DNA of 61,064 bases, taken from NCBI GenBank assembly GCA_016932835.1, contig JAFGCD010000060.1:1-61064 (forward strand), read 5' to 3'. The stretch is from Sedimentisphaerales bacterium (GTDB lineage Bacteria; Planctomycetota; Phycisphaerae; Sedimentisphaerales; Anaerobacaceae). This document shows positions 19,247-29,224 of the stretch, piece by piece. How positions within the stretch are numbered: the first letter of the stretch is position 1; every line of letters starts with the position of its first letter. The position numbers and the translations under genes were made by a program. The notes beneath the pieces are model-generated. The model did not search any database, was not told the DNA's origin, and saw only the letters and a list, made by a program, of their open reading frames with translations.

Positions 19247-21166
19247 GTGAAAAGAAAGAACATAAGCATCCTGCTGATCGACGATGATGTGTGCTACTGC
19301 AAACTCGTCACTGCCGCACTGAAAAGAGCGGGACACTCCACGAGGTTCATCGTAAAAACGGCCAACGCTCTCGCCGATGGAATCAAGTTGACAGAGGCCG
19401 ATGATTTCGACCTTGCCCTGCTCGACCTGGGACTGCCCGACAGCTTCGGACTCGATACATTCGATAGATTCCATGCAGCCTGCCCGAATTTGCCGACAGT
19501 GCTGGTTACCGGCCTGGAAGACGAAAAGACCAGTATAGAAGCAATTAAACGAGGAGCCAGTGACTTCCTCGTGAAGGGCGTGGACTCGTTCATCGACATC
19601 CTCGTCAGAACAATCCTTTACGCCATTGAACGCACCAGAGCAGAGCAAATGCTCCAGTTGAGTGAGAGAAACTTCCGCAACATCATCAACAGAAGCGCCG
19701 ATGCCATTATTGTCACTAATAAAAGCGGCACTATTCTCTTCGCCAATCCTGCAGTGGAAGCACTCTTCGGCTGGAACTCCGACGAGCTCCTCGGCAAGCC
19801 CTTCGAGCACCCTGTAACCGTCGGACGCACCGCCGAAATCGAATTGACGCGAAAAAGCGGCGCAAAAGCAGCCGCCGAGATGAGAACCGTCGAAACAAAC
19901 TGGCAGGGCAAAACCGCCCGCCTCGTCTCGCTCCGGGATATTACCGAACGCAGGGCGACCGAACGAAAAATGAACAAGTACCGCGAGAATCTAAAAACGC
20001 TCGTGGAAGAACGAACAGAAAAGGTCAATGTCGAGAAGGAATTGCTCTCGGTTACCTTCTCGAGCATGGGAGACGGAGTCATTGTCGTAGATCCGCAGAA
20101 GCGCATCGTCCTGTTCAACAGGGTCGCAGAAGTGCTCGCAGGCTGGGAATTCGAATATGTACAGGATAGGAAACTCGACGACATCTTCAGGATCGCCGAC
20201 GAACGCACCAGAGAAAGGATCGTAAGTCCCGTAGATAAGGTCCTCAAATCGATCAAGACCGAGCTTGGACCCGATTCCGAAGTCCTCCTTGCGATGGACG
20301 GCAGCGAACGCCCTATATCGACCAAGGCAGCACCTATAATCGGCGCCGACGGAGCAATAACAGGCATAGTCATAGTCTTTCGCGACGTCTCCCGCGAGCG
20401 CGAGATCGAAAGACTCAAGCAGGATTTCATCTCCTCGGTATCGCACGAGCTGCGCACCCCCCTGACCTCAATCAAAGCCTACACGGAAACAATCCTCAAC
20501 GACCCGAACATGGACGAGGATACTCGAAAAAGATTCCTCGAAATCATCGACGAAGAGTCAAACCGACTGGCTACGCTCATCGAAGGGCTTCTGGAAATAT
20601 CGCGAATCGAATCGGGAACGATACAGATTCTGAGAGAGCCCATGGACGTCGATGTACTGGCAGAACAGGTGGTAACGGCTCTGCGCCCGCTCGCAGACAA
20701 AAAACATATCGACCTCCAATCGGAAATAGACGAGAATCTGCTGCCCTTCGAGGGAGATGCCGACAGAATCCAGTCCGTCCTCACCAACCTCGTGAATAAC
20801 GCAATCAAGTTCACCCCCCCGCGAGGCAGTGTGAAGATATCGGTACTCAAGGGCAGCGAACAACTGATTGTCAGCGTATGTGATACCGGCATGGGAATAC
20901 CGAAAGAGGCGCTGCCCAGAATATTCGACCGGTTCTACCGAGTTTACCACCCCGGCAAGCACATCCAGGGAACCGGATTAGGCCTCGCCATCGTTAAAAA
21001 AATTGTCACGATGCACGGCGGCAGAATCGAAGTGCAAAGCGAAATCGAGAAGGGAACAACCTTCACAATCTTCCTCCCCCTCGACCGGCGCAATAGCGCC
21101 GAAGAGTCGAATAGCCGCATCAAAACTCCCTGCGATGCAGACCACTCGCCGCCAGAAACCGGTTGA
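19247..21166 (+). CDS. Hybrid sensor histidine kinase: REC-PAS-PAS-HisKA-HATPase
   Basis: 639 residues from a GTG start. Order of parts: receiver at about 6-125 (phosphoacceptor D60 in LALLDLGLPD), PAS at about 140-250 (IINRSADAIIVTNKSG), a coiled linker, a second PAS at about 265-385 (FSSMGDGVIVVDPQ), HisKA with the phosphorylated His in SSVSHELRTPLTS, and HATPase with NLVNNAIKF (N box), DTGMGIPKE (G1) and GTGLGLAIVKK (G2). No membrane segment is seen, so it is a soluble kinase. The receiver sits at the N-terminus, unlike usual hybrid kinases, so the kinase may be controlled by phosphorylation of its own receiver. Confidence 0.93.
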   Translation: MKRKNISILLIDDDVCYCKLVTAALKRAGHSTRFIVKTANALADGIKLTEADDFDLALLDLGLPDSFGLDTFDRFHAACPNLPTVLVTGLEDEKTSIEAIKRGASDFLVKGVDSFIDILVRTILYAIERTRAEQMLQLSERNFRNIINRSADAIIVTNKSGTILFANPAVEALFGWNSDELLGKPFEHPVTVGRTAEIELTRKSGAKAAAEMRTVETNWQGKTARLVSLRDITERRATERKMNKYRENLKTLVEERTEKVNVEKELLSVTFSSMGDGVIVVDPQKRIVLFNRVAEVLAGWEFEYVQDRKLDDIFRIADERTRERIVSPVDKVLKSIKTELGPDSEVLLAMDGSERPISTKAAPIIGADGAITGIVIVFRDVSREREIERLKQDFISSVSHELRTPLTSIKAYTETILNDPNMDEDTRKRFLEIIDEESNRLATLIEGLLEISRIESGTIQILREPMDVDVLAEQVVTALRPLADKKHIDLQSEIDENLLPFEGDADRIQSVLTNLVNNAIKFTPPRGSVKISVLKGSEQLIVSVCDTGMGIPKEALPRIFDRFYRVYHPGKHIQGTGLGLAIVKKIVTMHGGRIEVQSEIEKGTTFTIFLPLDRRNSAEESNSRIKTPCDADHSPPETG

Positions 21167-21262
21167 GAAACCAGGCGTCGCACCACAATGGTGGTTGCTC
21201 CCAGGTCGTTAATATGGTATCATAATGATAGTGATGATGAAGACCTCAGCGAGCGAGTAGTG

Positions 21263-23584
21263 ATGATTGCCTCCAAGGATTCTGTTGTCGAATTTGCCGA
21301 AAGGCCCGGTGTGCCTGGATTGTGGCCGGGCGCCGGACTTATCCTGCTTCTGGTCCTGCTGGCCTGCGCAAACTCGGCGTCAGCCGCTATTTCAATCGAG
21401 GGAGTGGCCGACCGCACCGTCTATGCCGATACCGTCTCCTTCCGAATCAATGCAGAAGCCGGTTTCGACTATACCGCCGAACTGAACGGCCAAACGATTG
21501 CGACCGATGAATGGATACAGATCAACGAGCCGGAATACTATGAGTTGAATGTCTATCGGCAAGAGCAGCCCTCCGGCGACCAGGAAAGCAGACTCGTTCG
21601 ATTCATAGTCAGGGCAAGTGAGCGAGGCAATACCGAATGGGGCCTGCCGGTCTGGACGCCATATCCAATGACCGACTCGGCTGCGAATGAGTTCGACAAC
21701 GCCAATCTGAAAATAATCGCCCCCGAAAACTACCCTATGAACCTTGATATTCCAATAGTGGCGCGACTCGAGGATGGCTCAGGCAAAAGACTCGGCGTCA
21801 ACGGCGTGATCGCTCCCGACGGTTTCGAGCATTACCCCCTCCAGATAATCCGGGGAGTAGGCTCTGTTTTTCTGCCGGGGGCCTCGGAACAAGGCCTTCT
21901 AACCTATATGGCCCGGGTCAATTCCCTGCAAAAACAAAAGCAGATTAACATCGAGCAAGCTACGACATGGCAGATAGTCTCCGACGACATCTCCATTTCG
22001 ACCGACTGGCCTGAAAACGCCAGAATCCGAATCAATGTCCCCCCCGATGATCCAATGACGATAGAAGCAGGCGCTGCTTTGACAATAGGAGCAGGAAGCG
22101 TAATCGTAATAGACCCGGGGGTAGAGATTTCCGTAAGGGGCGCCGTTATCGTCAACGGCACGCAGCAGCAGCCGGTTATATTCACTGCTGCAAACAGAAC
22201 ACAACCCTGGGGCGGCTTCGTCCTGCCGTCAAGTTCATCCCGAGGCATAATCACCGGAGCCATATTCACTGCAAGCGGCGATGACCCCGACTACTTCACA
22301 CACGACTACAGCCACCGCACCGAACAGGCGTTGTTCAATCTTGCCGGCGGCGCGGAACTGACCTTGACCGACTGCTATATCGTTGACAACCAAGGCCAGG
22401 CCGGACATGGAGAGAATGCTTCATTGACAATGACAGGTTGCCTGGTCCAGAAATGCACGACAGCAGGACAATACAACGGCGGTAGTGTAGCCTTCGAAGA
22501 CTGCGCGCTGATTGAGTGTCCTTCCGCAACAGCGGAATTCGTCGATGGAGACAATGACGCAATATATCTCACAACCGGCACGCATACCTTCCGCAACTGC
22601 CTCATCGGATGGACCCTCGACGACGGAATCGATGCCGGGGCAAGCGCCGCTGGCGTCGTGACCGTTAGCGGATGCTGGTTCGAGTCGTGCTACCATGAAG
22701 CGATGGCATGGTCGGGACCAAAAATGGCCGAGGTCAACGAAACAGTAATCCTGAACTGTGGCCAGGGAATCGAATGCGGCTACAGCGGCCCCGATGTCAA
22801 TGCGACCCATTGCCTCAGCACCGCAAATCTCGTCGGAGCCAGACTCGGCGACAATGCCGCACGAAGCTACGCCGGCAATTTCCTCAAAGTAACGGACTCC
22901 CTGCTTCTGTTCAATCACCGGAACGTATGGGGGATGGCTTGGGACAATTGGACCGAACACGTCTCCCAGATGGAAATTCGAGACAACTGCCTCAGCACGC
23001 CGAATCCGTACTACCCCGAAAACCAAATATGGAACCCGACGGGCAATCCTGCTCATCCGAATGAACTGGAGCCGTTCCTGGCAACTGCTTCGCGAAAGGT
23101 CGGGATCGCCCTGGCAACTGCGGATAAAATATACCCTCTCGCCGACTTTAGCGACAAAATACCGGTTCGCTTGAGCACGTTTACGACGGGTATGGTATCC
23201 GTCGATTATGATGTCTTCGTCAACGCCGACCTTTTCGACTCAGGCTGCCTGCAGTTCCCGCCGGGCGAGACGGTCAAGCATATACAAGTGACATCACTGC
23301 CGACCGAAGGCATACAGCAAATTCGCGTAGAGTTGACCGAGCCGACCGGAGCGGAGCTGACTAACTGCCGACGGATAAGATTCATGGATTCGCCCTGGCC
23401 GGGCGACTTCGAGCCGGATGGAGATGTGGATTTCTGCGACTTTGCAGTTCTGTCAGAAGCGTGGCTGACCAGGGAATGGCAGGCTGACTACAATCCGGTC
23501 TGCGATATCAGCGTTCCCCCGAATGGCGCTATCGACATACAGGACCTGATGATATTCGCAGATAACTGGCTGGCAGGCTACTGA
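21263..23584 (+). CDS. Secreted right-handed beta-helix protein with C-terminal dockerin-like module
   Basis: 773 residues from ATG 21263; a start at 21188 is also open and neither has a good ribosome site. A hydrophobic LILLLVLLACANSASA marks the signal peptide after a long acidic N-region. The middle (about 270-600) has the short repeating strands of a parallel beta-helix (MTGCLVQKC, FEDCALIEC, FRNCLIGW, VSGCWFESC), as in pectate lyase-like and right-handed-helix proteins. The end is a dockerin-type-I-like pair: EPDGDVDFCDFAVLSEAW and NGAIDIQDLMIFADNW, each an EF-hand-like loop and helix. It probably binds or cleaves an acidic polysaccharide. Convergent with the CotH protein gene, 13 bases apart. 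Confidence 0.78.
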   Translation: MIASKDSVVEFAERPGVPGLWPGAGLILLLVLLACANSASAAISIEGVADRTVYADTVSFRINAEAGFDYTAELNGQTIATDEWIQINEPEYYELNVYRQEQPSGDQESRLVRFIVRASERGNTEWGLPVWTPYPMTDSAANEFDNANLKIIAPENYPMNLDIPIVARLEDGSGKRLGVNGVIAPDGFEHYPLQIIRGVGSVFLPGASEQGLLTYMARVNSLQKQKQINIEQATTWQIVSDDISISTDWPENARIRINVPPDDPMTIEAGAALTIGAGSVIVIDPGVEISVRGAVIVNGTQQQPVIFTAANRTQPWGGFVLPSSSSRGIITGAIFTASGDDPDYFTHDYSHRTEQALFNLAGGAELTLTDCYIVDNQGQAGHGENASLTMTGCLVQKCTTAGQYNGGSVAFEDCALIECPSATAEFVDGDNDAIYLTTGTHTFRNCLIGWTLDDGIDAGASAAGVVTVSGCWFESCYHEAMAWSGPKMAEVNETVILNCGQGIECGYSGPDVNATHCLSTANLVGARLGDNAARSYAGNFLKVTDSLLLFNHRNVWGMAWDNWTEHVSQMEIRDNCLSTPNPYYPENQIWNPTGNPAHPNELEPFLATASRKVGIALATADKIYPLADFSDKIPVRLSTFTTGMVSVDYDVFVNADLFDSGCLQFPPGETVKHIQVTSLPTEGIQQIRVELTEPTGAELTNCRRIRFMDSPWPGDFEPDGDVDFCDFAVLSEAWLTREWQADYNPVCDISVPPNGAIDIQDLMIFADNWLAGY

Positions 23585-23597
23585 GAATCTTCGACCG

Positions 23598-26500
23598 CTA
23601 CAACGGTGAAGGCTCCCCTGCGACCCAGTTATTCGGGTCGTTGCCGTAGAGTTCGGATGCTATGCGGATCAGAGCTTTGCCGATTCCGTCGGCCTCGACG
23701 GGCCAGAGATCAGCCTCGCCGGGTTCGCTTCCAGGATGCGACCCGTCGCTGTATGTCACCCTTTCGATCCGGATATACTGCTGCCGACCATACTTGTCTA
23801 TATCGCCCGGCATGCACAACTCGATACGCTCGCCGTCATTGTCCAGCTTGCCCGAATACGGCCCGAAAACCTTATTCACAGGAACATGAGGGTATCGCCA
23901 CATGAAGGCGTTCGGGTCTCTGACCACATATAGGTGTTCACCGGCTGCAAGAGTTACCTCATCGGGCCAATGCGGAAAGCTGAAATCGATGCCCTCGGTA
24001 AACCTCCAGCCAAGATTCTTGTCCTCGCGCCACAGACTGACAGCCGAACCCGTGATATTGTCCAGCCGAATATATTCGTATCGGTCGTTAACATAAGAAC
24101 CACCTTCCGGCCAATCCGGATGATACAGAATCTCGCCGATAACTACCGGCCCGACCAAAGGGTAAGAGTTGGCCTGACCGGGCGTACCGTGATCCATTGC
24201 AACAAAGTTGTACGTCCCGGTGCTGCGCTTGAAATATCTGCCGAACGATACTCCGGTGTAGGATGCCCCGAAACTCTCGACGACACGATACCCCGTCAGA
24301 CCATTGGAGTCCGCTGAGGCAAGGCAGACCTCTTCGCCGTCTTCGCTCAATGCAAAACCGGTGATACTGCCGGTATCCGTACTGCCTCCGCCGAAGTTGA
24401 CGTCCTCGAAAAGCACCAGATATTCGCCGGCATCGATGATAGTGCCGTCCTTCAGGCGGTACTTCATCAACTCAAGCCGGTCGTCGCTGAGATACCAGCC
24501 GCCTACCTCGATCGCCGCATCGGTCGTATTATGCAACTCGATCCAATCGGGGGCCTCGTCGTGCGAATGGGCAAGAACTTCATTGATAACGATACTGCCG
24601 GGGTCCGGGATAATCCCCCCGTCGTCGAAGCCGGGGGAACCAGCGAGCATGGCGCTGGCGCGCCAGCCGTCCTTCAGAGCCCATGTATTCGGATCCGGAT
24701 TGTCCGGCCTTACGATGGTCAATGAATACCCGCCGCCGTCGCTGATGCTGCGCCAACCGTCGCTGTACTTGAAATCGCAAATTACCGCCCCCGCCGCATC
24801 CTGCAGCACAATTCGTTCCCCGTCGTTATCCAAACGCCCCAAATACTCACCCCCGATTATCCCGGAGAAGCTCGGATAGGCCGAGAGAAACGCATCCTCA
24901 TCCCTAACAACCACAACGTAGTCACCGGGGCCAAGCTCCAAATCGCCGAATGTGAAATCGATCCCGCTGGTGAACCGCACAAGATTCAGATTTATCGCAT
25001 CATGGCCGATGTTCGTCAGCTCGACATACTCCTCGTTAGGGTCATTTGGATCGCCGGTATTCAGCGGATTGTACATGATCTCTGTAATCCGCAGGCTGTC
25101 GGCAACGGCGCCCACCGAGAAAACCGCCTCGGTCAGGCCGCTCCAGACGCCGTTATCGAGTGTGCGGGCCAGGATGCGGGAACTCTCCGTCAAAGCCAGC
25201 CCGCCGGTATATCGGATTGCTGTATCCGAGAGGCCTCCCGCGGGCAGCCCCGTCTCGTGTGAGGTGAAAATATCGACACGGGGATCACTGCCGTCCATAG
25301 TGTAATATATCTCGCGGGCAACGTTTGAATCGACTATAGTCAAAATATCGCCGCAGGAAACATGCCTCTCTTGTGGTGGAATGTCGTTGATGCGAAACTG
25401 CGGGCCGATGCACGTGAAAACTCCCTCGGCCCTGCACGCATCGAGAAAAATGCCAAGCCGATTCGGAACCCATACATCCGGAATGTATGGGTCCATCACA
25501 GGAATCTGGACCGACATCTGATCGCGAAGCTCGAAGAAGCGCCTTGTTATGTTTGCCTCTGTCAATGCGCCGCCGTTGAAGAAATGTTTGCAGATGCGGT
25601 CCGTGAAAATCTGTTTGAAGTCCTCGTTCACTTTCACCGCCGAATAGAACCACGATATCGCCCAGGCCGAATCAAACACTTTGGTATTCAGGCGGTCAAA
25701 ATAAACTGTCGTCAGCAGCCAAGGCCACATCCCCCCCTCGGCATCCCATACGAAAAAACGCCATATCCCATCAGGAGAGTGCTCGCTCGCCGCAACCCAG
25801 TTGTTCATGGGCCAGTCCGAGTTGCCGGACCACAATTGAAGAATCAAGTAGTCGGCGAACGCCGGGATATCAAGACGAGAGGCGTAGTCCATATACCGTA
25901 AAGGATCGGACAAATCACAGGTCTTTGCGCAGTTGAAAAGCTCCGACCAGGATACCCGGTCGCCGTCGCGAACGCCGGTATTGGTGATAACATCCCAATC
26001 CTCTTTGCTGTCGTAATAATCCCGGCAGAAATCGTCTTTGATGTGTTCACAGGGGTTGTAATAGCCCTTGTACTCGCCATTGATGAAAACGTTGCCGTTT
26101 GTGCCCGTGCTTGCCGCATGGCCCATGTCCAGGTGCAGCCGGCGGACAAGTTCATCCCTGATGAAGGGATTGACCCTGTCCTGGTGCCCCCCTCGAATCA
26201 CAATACTCTCGAACTCATCAAGACCATAGGGAAACAGCCCGTAATTCAGCCTGTTCTCGCCGTAGAGTCCCCGGAAATACAGCCTGAAAGAGAATTTGCA
26301 GTATCCTTCCCAATACCCTTCGCACCGTCGGTATCGCTGTCGCACCCAGTCGCTGCCGTGCACTCGGATTCCGCAATCGACCTGCAGATCCGGCTCGGAG
26401 CCTGTATTGAAGAACTCGAACGAAACAGGCCGCTCGAACGCCATACCGGAACTCATCGGATTATTGTAACACTCCGGACCGTCCGGCGTCCAGACACCAT

Positions 26501-27571
26501 CTTCATACTGCCCGCCGACAATAGCCATCACGCCGTTCGGCTCATAAAATGCAGCCTGCTCATCCCCGACAAGCGAGATGACAGGCAGCGACCGGATGGC
26601 CAAATCGGCGCCGAAGATATAAGTATTCGTTTCTGTCGGCGAAGGCATGAAGCCGCCCTTCAGCCCCGTCGCCCGAACGCACATGGTTGAATCGATCAGA
26701 ATCGGACCGCAATAGAGAACAGCAGTCTCACCAAGCCCCCCGGAATTATATGGTTCCAGGCCGTCGGTGGTGAAATACACGTTGGTGTCATCGGTCTCGG
26801 TGGCAATCGTAAGGTAGAAAGACTCGTCGTAGAATCCACGCTCATGGCTGAATTCGACATCTTCAACACGACCCAGGTAGGCCTCGAGATTCGGAGCATT
26901 CGGGCTGGCCAGAGCCATAAAACGCCAGTCCTGTTCGCCGTCAGGATAGCGACCGTAAGAAATGTCCGAACTCTGCACCGGATAAAGCACGCTGTCAATA
27001 AGAACCGTGCCGTTCGCATCGAAAAGGCCTATTTTGTCGCCGCTTGAGTCAAGTTCGAAGTCGGCATGCAGGCCAGGCGTCGCCGTAATATCCTCGTCCG
27101 CCCATATCCGAAGGAAACCATGCGCCGGGATAGTAGTCAGAAGCGAATTGACATCCGGTATTTGCCATTTCATTGCCTCGCCGAGATCGTCGGTCAGGTG
27201 CATGCCGCCAACGTCGAAAGGTTCGTCGCCTGCGTTGTAGAGCTCAATCCAGTCGTCGTAATCCCCTTGAGGATCCTTATCAAAGGCCGAGTTAGATGCC
27301 ATCAATTCGTTTATGACTATCGGATGGCCTCTTTCCGCCCAGGAGTGTGTAAGGAGGGCGAAATCCAGCATGTTGACCCCGTCAACGCCGTCAAGGTCGG
27401 GAGAATCGACACCGGTGCTCGCATCCTCAAGGAGCCACTGCCCCGCCAAATGCCGACATCTTCGAATCCGACTTCGCAATCGTTGCTCAGGTCGGCGCGC
27501 GGACACACCCCGCTGGCCAGGCCAGCCGAAAGGAGGATAAAACCCAACACAAATGCCGTGCTTTTCATCAT
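23598..27571 (-). CDS. Secreted CotH-kinase/lamin-tail protein, interrupted by a one-base frameshift near 27449
   Basis: The long frame (ending 23598) has no proper N-terminus. A second frame opening at 27571 supplies a signal peptide (AFVLGFILLSAGLASG) and the first dockerin half DLSNDCEVGFEDV. Adding one T to the TTT at 27448-27450 joins them as GFEDVGILAGQWLLED, completing a dockerin-like pair with DLDGVDGVNMLDFALLTHSW, and gives one 1324-residue protein. After the dockerin come a lamin-tail domain (IVINELMASN), a chitobiase-C-like domain (VYFTTDGLEP), a CotH kinase domain (GGHQDRVNPFIRDELV, SGNSDWPMNNW, FFVWDAEGG), another chitobiase-C-like domain (IYYTMDGSDP) and three more lamin-tail domains (LRITEIMYN, IVINEVLAHS, VVIGEILYHP). 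CotH phosphorylates proteins in spores; the role here is unknown. Confidence 0.8.
27448..27450 (-). other. Frameshift site in the CotH protein gene (short T run)
   Basis: On the minus strand the sequence reads ATTTGG. ATTTTGG would restore a continuous reading frame and a complete dockerin-like repeat. A missing base in a homopolymer is the commonest sequencing or assembly error, so the gene may be intact in the organism; a true mutation or slippage site is the alternative. Confidence 0.7.
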
Positions 27572-27923
27572 CCCCGCCCCAAAACGTCCTAACTATAGAG
27601 CGTTAGTCCGAAACCTTCTCCGTCACGCTCTCGCTGCCAATAAAAGGTTATTATACCGGAAATCTCCCTGTTCTTCAAGCTATTTCCAGGGTAAGGAGGC
27701 AAATAACAGAAGCTGCCTCTCATTCTCCGCTTCTGTCAAGCTCTGCAGTATAGGACCTTCGCAGCCTCGACCCGTTTAGAATGCCGGACCCATAAGGAGA
27801 TTATCAGTCCCCGAAGGCCAGGGCGATTCTCTGTGTGCAGGTCTGAATCTTGAAGATAACCTTGCCGAATCCGGCTTTTTGCTGTTGTATAGACGATTGA
27901 TATGCACTCGTGGTGCAGCAACG
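27572..27923. other. Intergenic, 352 bp, with a 7-bp inverted repeat
   Basis: It lies between the divergent CotH gene and mnmA. A perfect CAGAAGC/GCTTCTG inverted repeat (27707-27713 and 27729-27735, loop 15) follows a Shine-Dalgarno-like AAGGAGG (27693-27699) that is not followed by a start codon. It may be a leader hairpin of mnmA. Otherwise nothing recognised. Confidence 0.4.
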
Positions 27924-29051
27924 ATGACGAATAAAAGCCATAAAATCAAGTTGATGCCGCCGAGCCTCGCGCCCTGGAAGCCGCGTAAAGACCCGTCGCG
28001 GCAGATAGCCGTTCTGATGAGCGGCGGAGTGGACAGCACCGTCAGTGCGCATCTGCTCAAGGAGGCAGGCTGGGATGTCCTCGGCATTACGATGAAGATA
28101 CCAGTTACATGCGATGCGCCCCCCCAGGCCTGTGGCAGGACTAATGTCGCTTCGCTCTCCGGCGAACTCGCAATAGCACACTATTTCGTGGATGTTGCTG
28201 AGGCGTTCGAGGAACTGATCATCGAGCGCTTCCGCCGAGCCTACGCGATGGGCCATACCCCGAACCCGTGTATAGACTGCAACACTCTGCTGAAATTCTC
28301 GCTGGTATGGGACTTTGTCCGGGCCGAATTCGGAATCGAGCATCTGGCGACGGGGCATTATGCCCGAATCCGCACAACAAACGGCCTGACCCGCCTCGGA
28401 CGAGCAAGGGATATCGACAAGGACCAGAGCTATTTCCTCTACGCCATCCCCGCAGAGAAGCTGCATCACCTGGCATTCCCACTGGGCCGATTGACCAAGG
28501 ACCAGGTCCGTCGAACCGCCGCCGAGCTCGGCCTAAGTGTAGCCCAGAAGGCAGAGAGTATGGAGCTTTGCTTCGCAGGTGCCGGAGACTATCGCGCCGC
28601 CCTGGCCGTAGAGCAGGCCGACAGGAACGGCGACATCACCGATATGCAGGGCAACAAAATAGGGCACCATAAAGGCATTTCGAACTACACCCTTGGCCAG
28701 CGACGAGGAATCGGTTTTGCCGGTGGCAAGCCTCTGTACGTCGGAAGAATAGACGCCGCGGCCAACACCATAGCGCTGGGCACAAGAGACCAGGTCTGCT
28801 CCAGGCAAATCGTTGCCCAATCGCTGAATGTGCTGATACCAGACGAGTTGGTCCCGGGCAAACGCCTCTCTGCCAAGATTCGCTCATACGGCGACCCCAA
28901 CCCTTGCAGCATTGTCGGGCTGACAGAGAGCACTGTAACCGTCGAATTCGACCAGCCTCAGTTCGCACCATGCCCGGGCCAGAGACTGGTTTTATACGAC
29001 GACCGCTCCGACATCGTCGCAGGCGGAACAATAACGACACCGGACCGATAG
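27924..29051 (+). CDS. mnmA: tRNA-specific 2-thiouridylase
   Basis: 375 residues from ATG 27924; an in-frame TTG at 27879 and ATG at 27954 are alternatives, none with a strong ribosome site. The PP-loop is AVLMSGGVDSTVS. The two catalytic cysteines are in NPCIDCN and MELCFAG, where the usual DSQDICF is altered to AESMELCF. GHHKGISNYTLGQRRGIG matches the family. It thiolates U34 of tRNA Lys/Glu/Gln using sulfur from a cysteine desulfurase relay. The segment between PP-loop and first Cys is shorter and more divergent than in E. coli. It stands 173 bases before hdrA on the same strand but is probably not functionally linked. Confidence 0.88.
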   Translation: MTNKSHKIKLMPPSLAPWKPRKDPSRQIAVLMSGGVDSTVSAHLLKEAGWDVLGITMKIPVTCDAPPQACGRTNVASLSGELAIAHYFVDVAEAFEELIIERFRRAYAMGHTPNPCIDCNTLLKFSLVWDFVRAEFGIEHLATGHYARIRTTNGLTRLGRARDIDKDQSYFLYAIPAEKLHHLAFPLGRLTKDQVRRTAAELGLSVAQKAESMELCFAGAGDYRAALAVEQADRNGDITDMQGNKIGHHKGISNYTLGQRRGIGFAGGKPLYVGRIDAAANTIALGTRDQVCSRQIVAQSLNVLIPDELVPGKRLSAKIRSYGDPNPCSIVGLTESTVTVEFDQPQFAPCPGQRLVLYDDRSDIVAGGTITTPDR

Positions 29052-29224
29052 CCGACCGAAAACATCTTCTGCTGGATTATTCCGCACTTTTTGCGATCTT
29101 TCGGCGTAGCTGATAACGTTGTGTTGCCGTCGATTCGCCCGTGATACACCTTTGGAGTTGCAATTCTCCATTTGAGAACCTACAATCCAGCCTCCACAGG
29201 CAAAGATATTAAATCAAATCGCAA

